Shown here piece after piece: positions 1 to 12,900 of a stretch of DNA of 64,000 bases; within the stretch, counting starts at the first letter, position 1, and each line of letters opens with the position of its first letter. The notes beneath the pieces were generated by a model. It did not search any database and had not been told where the DNA came from. It saw only the letters and a list, made by a program, of their open reading frames with translations. The stretch is from Dryas octopetala (lineage: Eukaryota > Streptophyta > Magnoliopsida > Rosales > Rosaceae). The stretch lies in assembly GCA_963921425.1 (NCBI GenBank), contig OY992835.1, forward strand, positions 18,972,001 to 19,036,000. The letters are read 5' to 3'. Both the position numbers and the translations under genes were made by a program.

Positions 1-216
1 CTGAAAGCTATTAAATTAACTGGATTTCTATCATAAATGTCTAGGCCACTTTCTTTCATACATACAAGATTGTATAGCAAAGTACAATTAAAAAGAAATC
101 TGAATATAGAACTAGAAGACATGCATGCATAGTTTAAAAAATAATTTAGTCAACTCTATAAATATAACCCAACTTTTGCAGTTCAATTTTCACACAAAGA
201 AGACATAGTTTTAGTC
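1..216 (+). promoter_or_regulatory. Upstream region of the broken UGT copy, with TATA box
   Basis: AT-rich upstream DNA. A good TATA box, TATAAATATA, lies at 157-166, about 50 bases before the ATG at 217. The last 20 or so bases before the ATG are nearly identical to those before the second UGT copy (ATG at 3497), so the duplication included at least part of the promoter and 5' leader. Confidence 0.6.
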
Positions 217-1563
217 ATGGCAGCTCCACCACCTCAAGTAGTAATTTTCCCATTCAGGGCTCAAGGCCACACTATCCCATTACTAGACATATCCAAGGCA
301 TTGTCAAAGCGTGGCCTCAAAGTGACCATCATCACCACCCCATCAAACGCACCGTTCATTCACTCCAAAGTTTCCACCCACTCATCATCGATCATCGTTT
401 CAGTCATACCATTCCCAAACGACGTCGCTCAGCTTCCTCCAGGCTGTGAAAACACCGCCGACCTTCGATGGATTACGTGCCTGCCTTCGTTTCCGCCACC
501 AAGAAAATGAAACGACCGTTCGAAGCTCTTCTCAAAGAGATGGTTCAGCATTCCTCGCGTTGGGTTTCACGGAACGGGTGTGTTTCCCGTGCTCGTTCAG
601 TCGTTCTTAAAGCTGTTCTCTCATGCACGTCCCTCGCGGAACGACGTCGGATGCGAACTCTGTTATAGAGTTACCGAATTTAACACTTCCATTCGGGTTG
701 AATATACCCGACTTAGTCGGCTTATACTCGGATCCGGGTGACCCGGTATCACAGACCATATTAGAGGGTGACGAAGCGGATAAGCAGAGCTGGGGCTTTA
801 TTGTGAATAGCTTTCAGGAGCTTGAAGATGAGTACGTGGCTGCATTTGAAGCTTTGCACAAACAGCCCAAAGCATGGCGTGTGGGGCCAACTCTGCTCTA
901 TGATTATGTTCGAAAAGAAGGAAGTAGTGGGTCCCATGAGAAGAATCAATCCTGTCCGTACATCAAGTGGCTGGATGAGCAAGATGGATCCGGTGCGGTG
1001 ATCTACGTGGCATTCGGTACGCAATCACGATTGTCGGAAGAACAGATGGACGAGATCGCTTATGGGCTGGAGATGGCAGGGCATCCGCACATTTGGACCG
1101 TTCAATCCGGGAAGTGGGCTCCAGCCGTAGGATGGGAGAGGAAGCTGGAACTGAGGAGAGGGTTGGTCGTACGCGATTGGGTGGACCAGCGGAGGATCCT
1201 AGCACACCCAAAGGTGGTGGGTTTTTGAGCCACTGTGGGAGGAACTCGGTGTTGGAGAGCTTGTCAATAGGGGTCCCACTATTGGCTTGGCCAATGGGAG
1301 CAGAGCAACCGCTGAATGCAAAGTTTGTTGCAATGGGACTGAATGCAGGGTTCATGGTTCCAGAAGAGAAGATCACGACCGTCGATCGCCTTGTGATTTG
1401 TGACCGAGTGAAGGAGTTGATGGGAGGTCAGAAAGGGAGGAGGGCTAGGGAGCGGGCACGGGAATTGGGAACCATGGCAAGGCATGCCGTGGCGAAAGGT
1501 GGATCGTCCGATAAGAACTTGGATGAATTGATCGAATGCCTCATTGCCAACCGAAGGGATTAA
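217..1563 (+). pseudogene. UDP-glycosyltransferase (UGT90-like) pseudogene
   Basis: This is a broken tandem copy of the intact UGT at 3497-4957 and is about 90 percent similar by eye. It starts normally, with the N-terminal sugar-acceptor lobe and its histidine in the AQGHTIP motif. Compared with the intact copy it has a 4-base deletion near 462, a deletion of about 74 bases near 544 that removes the segment holding the DFFLGW motif, and a 1-base deletion near 1215 just before the C-terminal signature. Each shifts the frame. The PSPG signature is recognisable, but its conserved tryptophan in HCGWNS is arginine here. No single splice or start choice restores the family's roughly 480-residue reading frame, so an active enzyme is very unlikely. 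Confidence 0.9.
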
Positions 1564-1596
1564 TATCCGAGGTCTTTTCTAACGATTTATATGAAT

Positions 1597-2455
1597 AAAA
1601 AATTAAAATTAAATATCAAATGCCAATAATTTTTAGCAAAACAGTAAAACATTAAATCTTTTTTAGTTTAAGTGCTAATTTAGAGTAAGACATTTTGAAT
1701 TATACAACAAATTTGTACGAAACATACAACTTTTGTTGTCGAGCGTTCGGTGTGTTTGATATGTAGTTGTGACTATCATGCAGTCATGATTGTAATTACA
1801 TGAATTAAGTTCATAAAATTCAGAGTTTATAGTTGTTTAAGGCTTTTGATTTAGGTTTAGGGACTAGATAAAGTCCTACAATCTATAGACTAAATATTAA
1901 AGTTTATACCTTAAACCATAATACAAGCACTAAAGAAAAAAAAAAACAAAAAAATGTACTAAGCTGTGACTATGTTATAGTAAAATAGTTGTTATAGTTG
2001 TACAGTCACAGTTGAATAATATTGTCAGAGTATTTAGTAAATAGTTTCAAACGCTTGGTAAAATCATATTTTTAAAAGTGGTACTAAAACTTAAATTTGG
2101 TATCTAAAGCAAAATAACATAACATTTTGATAGTTAAAATAAAAGATCATTGAAATTTGGTACTTATAGTCAACATGGACGAAAGTTGGCCTTAGTGATC
2201 CGACGGTGCCAAGTGGAAGGGCCGTCGCTCAACGGATAAAAGTTACTTTCGGGATAACAGGCTGATCTTCCCCCAAGAGCTCACAAGGGTGATCTTTTTG
2301 TCGACGGATGCTCCTATTACACTTGTCCTCTGTAAAGGATGATCGAGAACCAACTATGTGGCATCTACATCGAAAATTCAAGTATTGTATACGTCATTAG
2401 TCTGATCCTTTGTAGGAATTACCCGTAATAACGAACTTGCAAAATGAATCTCGTA
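1597..2455. other. Insertion of about 860 bp in the 3' flank of the broken UGT copy
   Basis: The sequences after the two UGT coding regions align up to about 1596 (compare 4950). They align again from about 2456 (compare 4951 onward, sharing TTAGAGTTTTAC) to about 2575. The 860 bases between are absent after the intact copy. They are AT-rich and noncoding except for an organellar rRNA scrap at 2176-2284. I found no clear target duplication or terminal repeats, so the mechanism is open; filler DNA at a repaired break is possible. Confidence 0.55.
2176..2284 (+). other. Plastid 23S rRNA fragment in nuclear DNA (NUPT)
   Basis: About 110 bases closely match domain V of plastid 23S rRNA, around the peptidyl-transferase region. 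The string includes GTGATCCGACGGTGCC and the hallmark GGGATAACAGGCTGATCTTC. Several bases distinguish it from the plant mitochondrial 26S gene and favour a plastid source. It differs from the usual plastid sequence at a few places (for example AAGTGG for GAGTGG and TTTCGGG for TCTAGGG). It breaks off at about 2284, so it is a decayed nuclear insert, not a working rRNA gene. Confidence 0.85.
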
Positions 2456-3405
2456 TAAATTAGAGTTTTACTTTTATTAATCATTCACCTGTGTGTGTGT
2501 GTGAACAATTTTAAACATAAAAATTTATGACTGACAATGGTATTCATAGGCGTGAAAAACTGATGTTAGCATTTATGGACCTAGAGGGGTTGACATTGGC
2601 TGTAGCCCACCCCATTTTAGACAAGCGAGTCCTGATGTTTGAAGACTCAAGCATTCCTCTTTCTTTATTATGTCTACCTTCTGCTTCTTCAATGTTTCAT
2701 AAAATGGCGCGCTTCCATAATTATAACCTAAAGTCATTACATATCGAACCTTCTCATCTTCTTTAATGTCCCATTATTGGTAATTGGCTCCCACTATCTA
2801 CATTTAATTAAGTTATGTAACCTGAGGATTAATTAATTGGTAAATGTCTCAATATGTAACCCGGCCATGTACAACAAAATCTTGATCGATATTATGTTAT
2901 AGTTTTTTCAACGCGTAATCTCAATTCATAAGCGCAAACGCAAATATTTGGATAACTGAACTAGTCACAATTAGAGGCTTATTATAGTTTGTTCTTATTT
3001 ATTTTGTTTATTAAATGTATGTTCATGTTGTGTGTATATTTTCTGTCTGCTTATTAAAAGATATTCTACAACCTGACAAAATAGGACGAACTCTAATAAA
3101 AATAATTTATAGGATCCATTTGTTTTTTTATGATCACAACTATATAATTTTTCAATTAAAGCCCCACACAGTGCATCTGGCTTAGCAAAAATATTGCTCC
3201 TAAAGCCAAATGCAGAGAATTGAATTGAAGGCTCGGTAATTAAATTAGTCAATATAGTCAAATTTGCAAAGAAAATCCATTTACTCAGCAAATTAAATGG
3301 GGCAAAGTACTTTGAATAATCACTAAATTTTTTCTTTTATGAAAAATAATTAGTAGATTCAAAGCATAAATATCTGTATTTTGATTCAGATCACTAATCT
3401 AACTC
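2456..3405. other. Duplicated 3' flank, then noncoding spacer between the UGT copies
   Basis: From 2456 to about 2575 this matches the DNA after the intact UGT (4951-5100). From about 2576 the two flanks diverge. A short open frame at 2527-2766 straddles that border and resembles no protein I know. The rest, to 3405, is AT-rich and I see no gene in it. Confidence 0.5.
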
Positions 3406-3415
3406 TATAAATAAA
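3406..3415 (+). promoter_or_regulatory. TATA box of the intact UGT gene
   Basis: TATAAATAAA lies 82 bases upstream of the ATG at 3497 and in the same relative context as the TATA box of the first copy (157-166). Transcription would start at about 3440, giving a 5' leader of about 55 bases. Confidence 0.6.
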
Positions 3416-3496
3416 ACCCAAGTTGAAATTTCCCCACTCGTACCAAGTCGAAGCAATTCAATTCAATTTTTACATAAACAAGACATAGTTTTAGTC

Positions 3497-4957
3497 ATGG
3501 CAGTTCCTACTTCACCACCACCCCATGTAGTAATCTTCCCATTCATGGCTCAAGGTCACACCATCCCATTGCTAGACATATCCAAAACATTGTCAAGGCG
3601 TGGCCTCAAAGTCACCATCATCACCACCCCATTAAACGCACCGTTTGTTCACTCCAAAGTTTCCACCCACTCCTCAATCTCCATCTCAGTCATACCATTC
3701 CCAAACGACGTCGCAGAGCTTCCTCCAGGATGTGAAAACACTGCCGACCTTCCTTCAATGGCTTTATTCGCTCCCTTCATTTCAGCCACCAAACAAATGA
3801 AACGACCGTTCGAAACTCTTCTTAGAGAAATGGTCGACAGTGGGTGGGGCCCAGTTTGCGTGATATCCGACTTCTTCCTCGGTTGGACGCTGGACACGTG
3901 TCGCTCGTTCGGCATTCCTCGTGTTGTGTCTCATGGAATGGGTGTGTTGCCCATGCTCATTCTCAAAACCGCTTCTTTGCATGTCGCATGCACAACGACG
4001 TCGTACCCGGACTCTATAGTACAGTTACCAAATTTGAGACTTCCATTCACGTTGAATATATCCGACTTATCGGGCCGACACCCGGATCCGGATGACCCGC
4101 TATCACGTATCATATCAGAGTCCGAGGAAGCGGATAAGAACAGCTGGGGGGTCATTGTGAATAGCTTTCAAGAGCTTGAAGATGATGAGTACGTGACTGC
4201 ATTTGAAGCCTTGCACAATAAAGCCAAAGCATGGTGTGTGGGGCCAGTTCTACTCTATGATTATATTCAAGAAGAAGGAAGTGGTGGGTCCCATGAGAAG
4301 AATCAATCCTGTCCGTACATCAAGTGGCTGGATGAGCAAGATGGATCCGGTGCGGTGATCTATGTGGCGTTTGGTACACAAGCACGATTGTCGGAGAATC
4401 AGATGGATGAGATCGCTTATGGGCTGGAGATGGCAGGGCATCGGTTCATTTGGGCCGTTGGATCGAGGAAGTGGGCTCCAGCTGAAGGATGGGAGAGAAG
4501 GGTAGAAGGGAGAGGGTTGGTTGAACGCAATTGGGTAGACCAACGGAGTATACTAGCACACCCAATGGTGGGAGGGTTTTTGAGTCACTGTGGGTGGAAC
4601 TCGGTGTTAGAGAGCTTGTCAATGGGGGTCCCACTATTGGCTTGGCCAATGGGAGCAGAGCAACCACTGAATGCCAAGTTTGTTGCAATGGGATTGAAAG
4701 CAGGGTTGATGGTCTCACAAGAGAAGATCACAACCGTTGACCGTCACGTGATTTGTGATGGGGTGAAGGAGTTGATGGGAGGTGAGGAAGGGAGGAGGGC
4801 TCGGGAGAGGGCACGAGAATTAGGTACCATGGCAAGGCATGCAGTGGCAAAAGGTGGATCGTCGGACAAGAACTTTGATAAATTGATCAAATGCCTCATT
4901 AACAACAGAAGAGAACAAAATCCCAAGGTCTCTTTGACTGTTGATATGTATGATTAG
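3497..4957 (+). CDS. UDP-glycosyltransferase, UGT90A-like
   Basis: An intact, intronless 486-residue family 1 glycosyltransferase, a cytosolic enzyme that moves a sugar from a UDP-sugar to a small molecule such as a phenolic or terpenoid. The catalytic histidine is in AQGHTIP (near residue 20). The partner aspartate is probably in SDFFLGW (near 125). The C-terminal PSPG box starts at WVDQRSILAHP (near 345), continues through HCGWNSVLES and ends in AEQ, whose final glutamine usually goes with UDP-glucose. The VAFGTQ motif and the PPGCE and LFAPF motifs fit the UGT90A group best; the acceptor cannot be predicted. The ATG at 3497 is the first after a TATA box and matches the start of the tandem copy. 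Lack of introns is common in plant UGTs. UGT92 is the main alternative assignment. Confidence 0.93.
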   Translation: MAVPTSPPPHVVIFPFMAQGHTIPLLDISKTLSRRGLKVTIITTPLNAPFVHSKVSTHSSISISVIPFPNDVAELPPGCENTADLPSMALFAPFISATKQMKRPFETLLREMVDSGWGPVCVISDFFLGWTLDTCRSFGIPRVVSHGMGVLPMLILKTASLHVACTTTSYPDSIVQLPNLRLPFTLNISDLSGRHPDPDDPLSRIISESEEADKNSWGVIVNSFQELEDDEYVTAFEALHNKAKAWCVGPVLLYDYIQEEGSGGSHEKNQSCPYIKWLDEQDGSGAVIYVAFGTQARLSENQMDEIAYGLEMAGHRFIWAVGSRKWAPAEGWERRVEGRGLVERNWVDQRSILAHPMVGGFLSHCGWNSVLESLSMGVPLLAWPMGAEQPLNAKFVAMGLKAGLMVSQEKITTVDRHVICDGVKELMGGEEGRRARERARELGTMARHAVAKGGSSDKNFDKLIKCLINNRREQNPKVSLTVDMYD

Positions 4958-5344
4958 AGTTTTACTTGCATCAATCGTTCACGCGCGTGTAGACAATTTT
5001 CACCCATTGATTGCCATGAGCCTATGAGATTAAAATAGGAGACTCATCAATGACCGACTAATAATCTTAAAACACATGTGAAAGATTGATGCTAGCATTT
5101 CAATATTCTCTCAAATAATCGTCAATTATATAAAGTAGATGTGAAAGTACTTTGCTTCTCTATTCCATCACAAATGTGCTTCATAGTCAGTCCTACTCTT
5201 TCATTCTTATCAAGTTCATAATTTAGTCTAACATATAGACAACGTTACCATGATTCATTGTTTTCACTCCTCACAAGTCATAATACCTACATCAGGAGCT
5301 GCATGCAACCATGAAAAGAACAAGAATTCAAAAATAGAATGCGC
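4958..5344. other. Convergent spacer between UGT and GPN3
   Basis: The 387 bases between the stop of the plus-strand UGT and the stop of the minus-strand GPN3 gene hold both 3' untranslated regions. The first 150 or so also occur, interrupted, after the broken UGT copy. No further gene is seen. Confidence 0.5.
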
Positions 5345-6615
5345 TCAGTCATCATCTTCTGGATCAAAATCCTTAATCTTCACATCAGCATCTTCTCCGA
5401 ACTGAATGGAGGTATCAATTTGAGCCAATATATATCGTATGCTGCCAAAAGAGATAATACGAAAATAAAAAAACTGTTATCCTCTGATCAGATAAGATAA
5501 CAATAAAAAATGAAACGAAGCAATAAAAATCATATTTGCTTTTTAATAGAAGAGTCGATATAAAGAGAATGAGGAAAAGAAAAAAAAAAATAGTGCAAAC
5601 TTTAAGAATTAATAACCAAGGACAAATGCCAAATGAATTGAGAAAAAATGCAGAAATGTCAAGTCCAATGAATCTGTCTAGCACACATACGAGGTTTTAT
5701 CATATGAATGAGGACAATAAAGGTTTTATCAAATGAAGCACAAAGCATGCTCTAAGCTTCATCCAATGATATGAACCATGTAAACAGGTTTGGTACTGTC
5801 ACCACTTCCCCCCACCCTCCAAACACCCAAATAAGGAAGAAAGAAACCTATTATCCTGAGCATATGAGGATTGAGAACTGTTATGCATAATATCTCATCC
5901 AAGGACTTCCTACACCAAAAACTTTCAAAGTAAAAAATCCTTGAATAAAATTGATGATTCATAGAACCATCACATACTTGAGCCTTGATCGAGCAGATTA
6001 TAAACCAACAAATTATTTAGTTCAAACTATAAATACACTTCCATGAAGTACAAGCATATACTAAACTAGTTTCTATGAACCCCTGCTCAATTATAAATTA
6101 ATGAAAGCGTATTCCAAAGGAGCCATCATGCTCAATGCCAAACACCCGTTCAAGCTCATTTGGAAATATACTTAAGAGGTATTGAAAGACGAATAGTGCA
6201 TCAGATCATATTGCAAAGGATACTGTTGGGTTCTTATTGGACTACTTCCCAATTTTCTAATACTTTGACATGTTAGAAATTTCTTGACCTAAGGATTTAG
6301 TTAATAAATTGTCTATCAGTCCAAAAAAAAAAAAAAAAATTAAGAAAAAAAAAAGAGTAGTTTTTCTGCAAATTAACCATTTGGGAAAAAAAAAAAAAAA
6401 AAACCCCTTCTTTTGGGCATTTATTTTGGTAACATAGGTGATAAACTCATACATTGTCATACTTCTACTTGGATTTTGGAACATGAAAAGGAAATCATAA
6501 TGGCACTTAAACTAATCTAATATTCAAAAATATCTTGGATTAGAATGGTGATCACAAGATAAGACTACACAGACATATATGAAAATTTGAAAAGACACAA
6601 AGACAAACATGTAGC

Positions 6616-6657
<42 letters not shown>

Positions 6658-8877
6658 CTGCTCTCCTTCCTCAGGTCAAGTGGCAAAAAACTCACCATGT
6701 TGTAATCATCAACCTGACAAACCAAATATAATAAGATAGTTACTATTTATTCAGTAATGCACTCATTGTGGGTTAAAGGCCAGAAAGGTCATGAGTGATT
6801 TGTTTCTCAGAAGAAAAGAAATCCATGCTAGAAGACACGGTAGAATCCTTAACTCTACATAGTTTCGATTTTCTCAGGCTCACGTACAATCTAGATAACC
6901 TGTAGCCTAAGTTTTATGAAGATATATATGGCTTTCCCTTTGAGGGGATAATTGATACAGATAACACGACCAAGAGAGCAAATCAAACCATACAAAATAA
7001 CCATAAAGGAAAATCTCATTAGGAAGGAAGAATGCTTTGTGGAACAGCTACTCAAATTCAGAAACTGAATTAAATACTACTCAAATAATAAAGATACTTT
7101 CAAGCAATAAAGGGTACACCAGTTTGAATAGCCATAGGGAGATGATGAGAATAAAAAATCTCCTTAAAATTTTCATGTTCTTCTTTTGTCATGATCAAAT
7201 CAAAAGAAATTGATGGTAGGCTGATATAGATATCGGACAATGGAATGTGTGACCAAAATCTTGACAAGTTATTTCCTGTAGAACTAATCTCGAAGATCAG
7301 AAAAAGTACTTTCTGGGATTTTGAGTAGTTTATCACTCACCAGTTCAATCAAAGCTTTATTTAGCTTTGCAAACTTAGGAGCCATGCGTTGATTCAACTC
7401 TGACAACAAAACTTGAGGCTCCGGAGTCAAAAAACTGAAAACAGCAGAGATACAAAAACACATTGAACAATTAAAATAAGCTAAACAGAACAGTACAGAT
7501 GCAAGTTAGCAATAGTAGTAGAGGATAGAGTGCCCACTCTTCAATATCTTTTTTCTTCGCCACAAGGTCCATTTTGGAGAGGATATTAACATGAGGTAAT
7601 TCAAGTTGAATCATTGCAGAAAGAGATGCCATGCACCCGCTAATAAACTTGGTCACATCTGTCATGAACTGTTACAACAGAAAATTGTATATAAAAAAAA
7701 GGAATAACCAGTAATGCCAAGGCTGGGACAGAAAAGATTACAAAGTAGAACTAGGAAACTTATACATACCTGTGAATCAAGCAAGTAGACAGCACAGACA
7801 TTGAAATTATTACGCTTCAAATGCTCCACAAAGTTCTTAAGCACAGGCACATGTGAAAAAAGTTCTATCTGGCCTATAACAAAAATGGAAATATGAAATC
7901 ATTATGTATCACACAATTTCCTTTAGAAACACACACACACACACACACAGAAGTAGAAGCCTTGGAATAATTATACTTTGCGCACATCATAAAATGGTAG
8001 TTAGTAGAAGAAATCAAAATGTGTAGACTAGTATGGATACCTGGGCAGTCAAAAACTAAGTAGTCATCATCCAAGTAATTTTCCAATTCCTCTGTGAGCC
8101 ACTCATCCAGATTATCTTCAAGATGTCTAGAAATCAAGATTAAGGCCATTCACCTTTTTCTTTTTATCAAAATTTAAAATTGACAATCATCACTCATAAA
8201 AATAAAAAACTAAGAACAGCAACGGAATAAGGATACTCCATGCAGTACATAAGTCCCCCATTGGGACCCAATCCAAGTTCCTCCATAACATCTTCCAAGG
8301 AAATAAGCTCCCTAATATCTGCAAGAGTGAAAAGAAAGAAGAGAAGCTAAAATGCAGGGAATGGAACTAAACAAGCGAGCAAATAAACGAATTGACTGTT
8401 TACCCATGGCCACAGGGTAGTCAAAATTTTCTGCAGCAGGATCTAAGTTAACAATATGCATAGTACGCCCAATACTCTCACAGTGTTTGTACAAATTGGA
8501 GCAATAAGTCGACTGGTTCCAAGAAACAAGTAAACTCATCAAAACTAGAATTGGGTACATAATGAAATCAGAAAAATATTAACCATATCGATTACCCTTT
8601 ATGCATGTATATATATGTATGTGTGTGATACTATGCCCAACATTCACACAGTGTTTGTACAAATTGGAGCAATAAGTAGACTGGTGCCAAGAAACAAATA
8701 AACTCATCCAAACTAATCATGGGTGCATAATAAATTAAAATAAAACATTAATCATAGTGCTTACCCTTTTGATTATGATGCATGTATGTATATGTTTGTG
8801 TGTGGTATAGTAAGGTTGGGTAGTGAAATTACCTTGCCACTGCCTGCAGGGCCAATAACTAGCTGTGCGTAACCCAT
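5345..8877 (-). CDS. GPN3: GPN-loop GTPase 3
   Basis: GPN-loop GTPases act as homo- or heterodimers in the assembly and nuclear import of RNA polymerase II. Nine exons join in frame: 8833-8877, 8404-8512, 8237-8318, 8041-8126, 7770-7873, 7538-7668, 7341-7434, 6658-6713 and 5345-5441. They give 267 residues, the usual family length. The protein starts [15 protein letters not shown], and the P-loop is completed by STYC from exon 2. [13 protein letters not shown] follows. The defining Gly-Pro-Asn loop is at residues 69-71, then FDCPGQIEL (switch II), NILSKMDL (base recognition) and an acidic tail, [16 protein letters not shown]. All introns are GT-AG. Two oddities: intron 1 contains a second, decayed copy of the start of exon 2 (8634-8801), and intron 8 begins with a long CT tract directly at its donor. 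Confidence 0.93.
6307..6403. repeat. Two long A-runs in GPN3 intron 8
   Basis: Poly-A tracts of about 17 and 18 bases, with a third shorter one between, lie inside the large 1.2-kb intron 8. On the gene strand they read as poly-T. They are low-complexity sequence with no sign of function. Confidence 0.6.
6619..6654. repeat. (GA)n microsatellite next to the GPN3 exon 8 donor
   Basis: About 18 GA units. On the gene strand this is a CT tract that starts four bases into intron 8, right after the donor (CAG, then GTACTCTCTC). Length changes here would alter the intron sequence next to a splice site. Confidence 0.9.
8466..8801. repeat. 168-bp tandem duplication covering the 5' half of GPN3 exon 2
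   Basis: Two adjacent units, about 8466-8633 and 8634-8801, are roughly 80 percent alike and offset by 168 bases. The left unit holds the true acceptor and first part of exon 2 (starting at 8512). The right unit, inside intron 1, has the same layout: an AG followed at 8680 by codons for [11 protein letters not shown], after which it diverges. It is a pseudo-exon with a retained 3' splice site. Confidence 0.85.
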
Positions 8878-9954
8878 TTTTGGCTATATGGGTTTTGCTT
8901 GGTAGGCTGCGAATTCAGAGAAAGAGGTGGAGAAAGTTGAAGACTGGGAAAGATGAAGAGATTCCAACTGCGATATAAGCACTGCACCAAACGCCAATTG
9001 CGAACAACCAGTGGAGGCTATTAGAGAATCCCATATAGTATAACCACCTATTTAAATACAACACAATAATTGTTAGATAAAGGGTTGTGATTAAGTAAAT
9101 ACGAACCTACTGAAAACCCAGAAATAGCTTAACCTGCTTCACTGATATAAAAGGGTCTAGGGTTTTGACCTTTTATGGGGAGATGGAAACTGAAAAGAGA
9201 GTTCTTTCTTTTGTTTCGTTATTCTTTTTCTTTTATCTTTTTGCCGCGGTTATTTTATAAGAGACCAGTTTCATTGAAAAAAAAAAATAGAAAAGAAAAG
9301 AATGATGATGATCCACGTGTCATCATGCTGATATCATGATTGATTATCTTGATAAAAAAAAAAAAATTTTGGGCCAATTCTTGATAAAAATGTTTAGGAT
9401 GAAAAAAGTTACATTCAAATTCAACATGTTTTCTTTTATTTTTTTCTTTTTGGGTTCATACTTCATACCTTCAAGTTTCAACGTGTTTGAATGATTTTTT
9501 TGTTGTTGTTAATGATCATATGCTGTGTCTTCACCATCTTCTTGGGATAGCTCTAAAACATCACTGATGGAAGAAATGGTTTCATTCTAAAACCCATCAG
9601 CACTTGATACTTTAATTACACTTGGAAATTTTTTTGCAGTAATTCCCAAAGGGAAACATCCCTGAGAAAACTTGATAAACTTGCGGACATTTACATTCAA
9701 TTTCAAGACATCATAGCATAATGGGATCATCGTTGCGATGAAGGGATAAAGATAAATGTCGAATTATACATAACTCGAATTCAATCTCAAAATTTTGACG
9801 TCTCTGAACGCTAGTATATAAGTTCTTATTAAAGCCTTGTACATAATTAACAAGCTCAACTTGGATGGCCATCATAACCTTGGACGATAACAAGCTCAAT
9901 CAAGCTTGCATCTTTTGCAACTAAAGAAAGAAAAACAGTTGTATATGAATACAA
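8878..9954. promoter_or_regulatory. GPN3 promoter and spacer to GLUTRBP
   Basis: About 1.08 kb upstream of GPN3 and downstream of GLUTRBP. A G-box/ABRE core, CACGTG, lies at 9314-9319. The rest is AT-rich with T and A runs. I see no coding sequence. Confidence 0.4.
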
Positions 9955-12900
9955 TCAAACATTGTGTGCTATCGGCTTAACTTGTTTCACCTTCTCAAAA
10001 TCTGGGGGATGGAAATTCTTTTCCACCTCCCAAGCTAATTGAGACATACAATTAAACATTGACTTTGCACCCTTCTCATCCGTTACTTCCCTGGGAAAGG
10101 GAATGCGAACCTCAAATGTGCCGTTCAGAGGAGACCAAAGACGCATGTCGAAACCAAGCCGATCAACCCAAACCAACTTTGCTTCAGAAACCTTCAAAAC
10201 AAAACAGCGTAACATGACCACTTTGCAAGAGAGAAACACAATATAACATGGGTTCACAAATTTAAGTGGTCTATAAACCAGTCCTCAACAAATGTTGATG
10301 ATGAAGGCTTTAGCATTATGTGGTCTAGGGTAAAATGTCTTCAAGCTTCTCACAGAAAAAAAGAATATTTGGTTTATAGAAACTATGTAAATAGAAATGA
10401 AATATGGGTTTTTTTTGCTGACAGCTCAATATTGAGCATGCAATCATACAAGTTATGGTGCGTGCACATGATTGAAAAATGACACTTGGCAGTTAAGTTG
10501 GGAATGTCACTTAGTCCATCTTTTAGGCCTTACACATTTGAAATGTTTTTCACTCAGATCTGCTAGGATGATTTATTTAATCAAATTGCATGAACCCCTG
10601 AAAGCTCACTCATTGATTGCTTTTTTCTTTCTTTTTTGAAACACATTGATTGCTCAACCATAGATTTCCCTTGCAACTATGCTTGGCACACTCTTTTGTC
10701 TAGTTTAAGTTACAATTTTTGTATGTAATTGAGTGTTTCTGGTATGAGGAGTCAATATGAAACTGAAGACAAAACTAAAAATCACAAACAGTGGTTCAGC
10801 ACAAACCTGGAAGTCCAAATCAGCATAAATGTTGCAAAAACGGTTAATATCTTCAATGTTATTAGTGTTTATCTCATTCACTAGATTTTCTGCAAAGTCT
10901 CGAAGAGGATCAGGTTGTGCTTTTTTATAATCTGGAGATGTGACCCATGTACCACCCTGTGAAAGTAACAGAAAAATTATCAAACAGATATGCTTTTGTA
11001 TACTCCTCCATCTCAAATATGTACCAATTAAGAAATACAAACAAAACTTGGTAGGACTACAGCATACCAGAATAGAAAATAATAATGACTGCTAGTCCAG
11101 CATAGGAACAAATAAAACACTATAATACCTCTTTAAAGTCCTCCATCTGAAGTACCCGTTCCACAGAAACAACATATATAAGATCTTCATCAACCTCTTC
11201 TCCAAACCTCTTCGTCCATACTGAATGAAGGTACTGAAGAAGAAATGGCGTTAAATATCCAAATGAAAAGGCTGAGTAAAATGATATAACACAGGCAAAT
11301 ACAAACTTGCACATATGAAAATAGATCATCCACTAATGCTTTTTATGAGCTTTAAATGGATTAATAGCAATAAATAGATCACCCACTAATGCTTTTTATG
11401 AGCTGTAAATGGATTAATAGCAATCGAAAAGCTACTACACATACATAAATGAGCCTGTCTATGCTTCGGTTGGAGAACCGACTCCATAAAACAAATCCAA
11501 CCACATCATGCCGGAGTTGATGTCTGTGAAAAAACTGGACAACCAACTAAGTCTTAACTGTAAGGAAGGCTCTTGCCAAGCCAATACTTTAAAGTGGTAC
11601 AGACACAGGTCACACAGCCGGGTCTGAAAATCCAGACCAAGACTACTTAAACAAACTGCCTCACATTGCAGCCATCCTGGGTATCTGGAAAATGATTTCC
11701 TATTTAGATTTGCTTGTTTGGGTTTAACTTATGTTGCTTTAATATTCGGAAATCCATATCCTTTTCATATTAGAAATCTAGATTGCCTCTCTATAAACAA
11801 GGCTTTGTAAGAGATACAAAACAATTAGGCAAGCTCACTTTCTTTTAATGGCGAGGCTTCATTAAACTTCTTCTAGGTGAGATTCCTAGGAACCATTATA
11901 AGGTTAAAATATTTTTTTGATTATCTGCCCTTATAGTCAGTTTCCAGTCGCACCCATACATAATCCAAATTCCAACCCAATCCTAATGTCAAAACTGCAT
12001 ATCACACCCAAAACAATAAATTGCACCCCAAAACCATGATATGATACATATTAGTCAATCATCAATCAAACTGCTTAAAGGTTATGCAAGCCAGAAATAG
12101 GAGAGATAGATCTAATATGTACTTGAAAAAAGCAATGCAGTCAGCAATAACCATCCTAATATTCTATTCTAATGCAAACAATGCAATCATAACTTGAAAT
12201 GGATTATTTATAGTTAGTTGAAGACTATGGTAGTTCAACAAAAAACCAAGCATCTTAAATATATTACTTTCTACTTCTGCATCCTTCATAGTGATTCGAA
12301 TTCCATCTTTAGTCCCCAAAAATCAGCAACAACAATTATGCTTTCAAGATGCTCTCTTTAAACAATTTAAGTATAACAATAACATCTAGCAAATTACATT
12401 GTAACATACATGATAAATTGATAAGTAACAAAGAAATTTCAAATAATCCGCTGGGACTTGAGCAAATATAGTTTACCTTCAAAACCATCCTGTCTTCTGG
12501 TTTGTCAACGCTACCTAATATCGTGCATTGAGGCGTCCGCAGCCCACACTGCTCTAACTGTGTACAAAAGAAAACAACAATCACAGCTTATTAACCTCAA
12601 AACTCAAATGAAATTTTATAATCAACACCATCCAGCATAGAAAAGTCGAGCCCTTTAGGCCTCTAAACAAATGCGCCCGCACACACACACCGAGTACAAT
12701 GAGACAAGCACCTGGACATGGAAGCTAGACCTCCTGTCAATAGAGAACTGCCTATTAGAGGAATTCAAGTACAACACTGGAGTCCCTTCCTGATCAACCG
12801 CAAAGCGAACGCCAATTCCCAAAGGCCAACCCTCTTGGGTCATAGTAGAAAGCGTGCCCACAGAGACCAACTCCATGATAGTCCTTGAAACCTCAGCCGG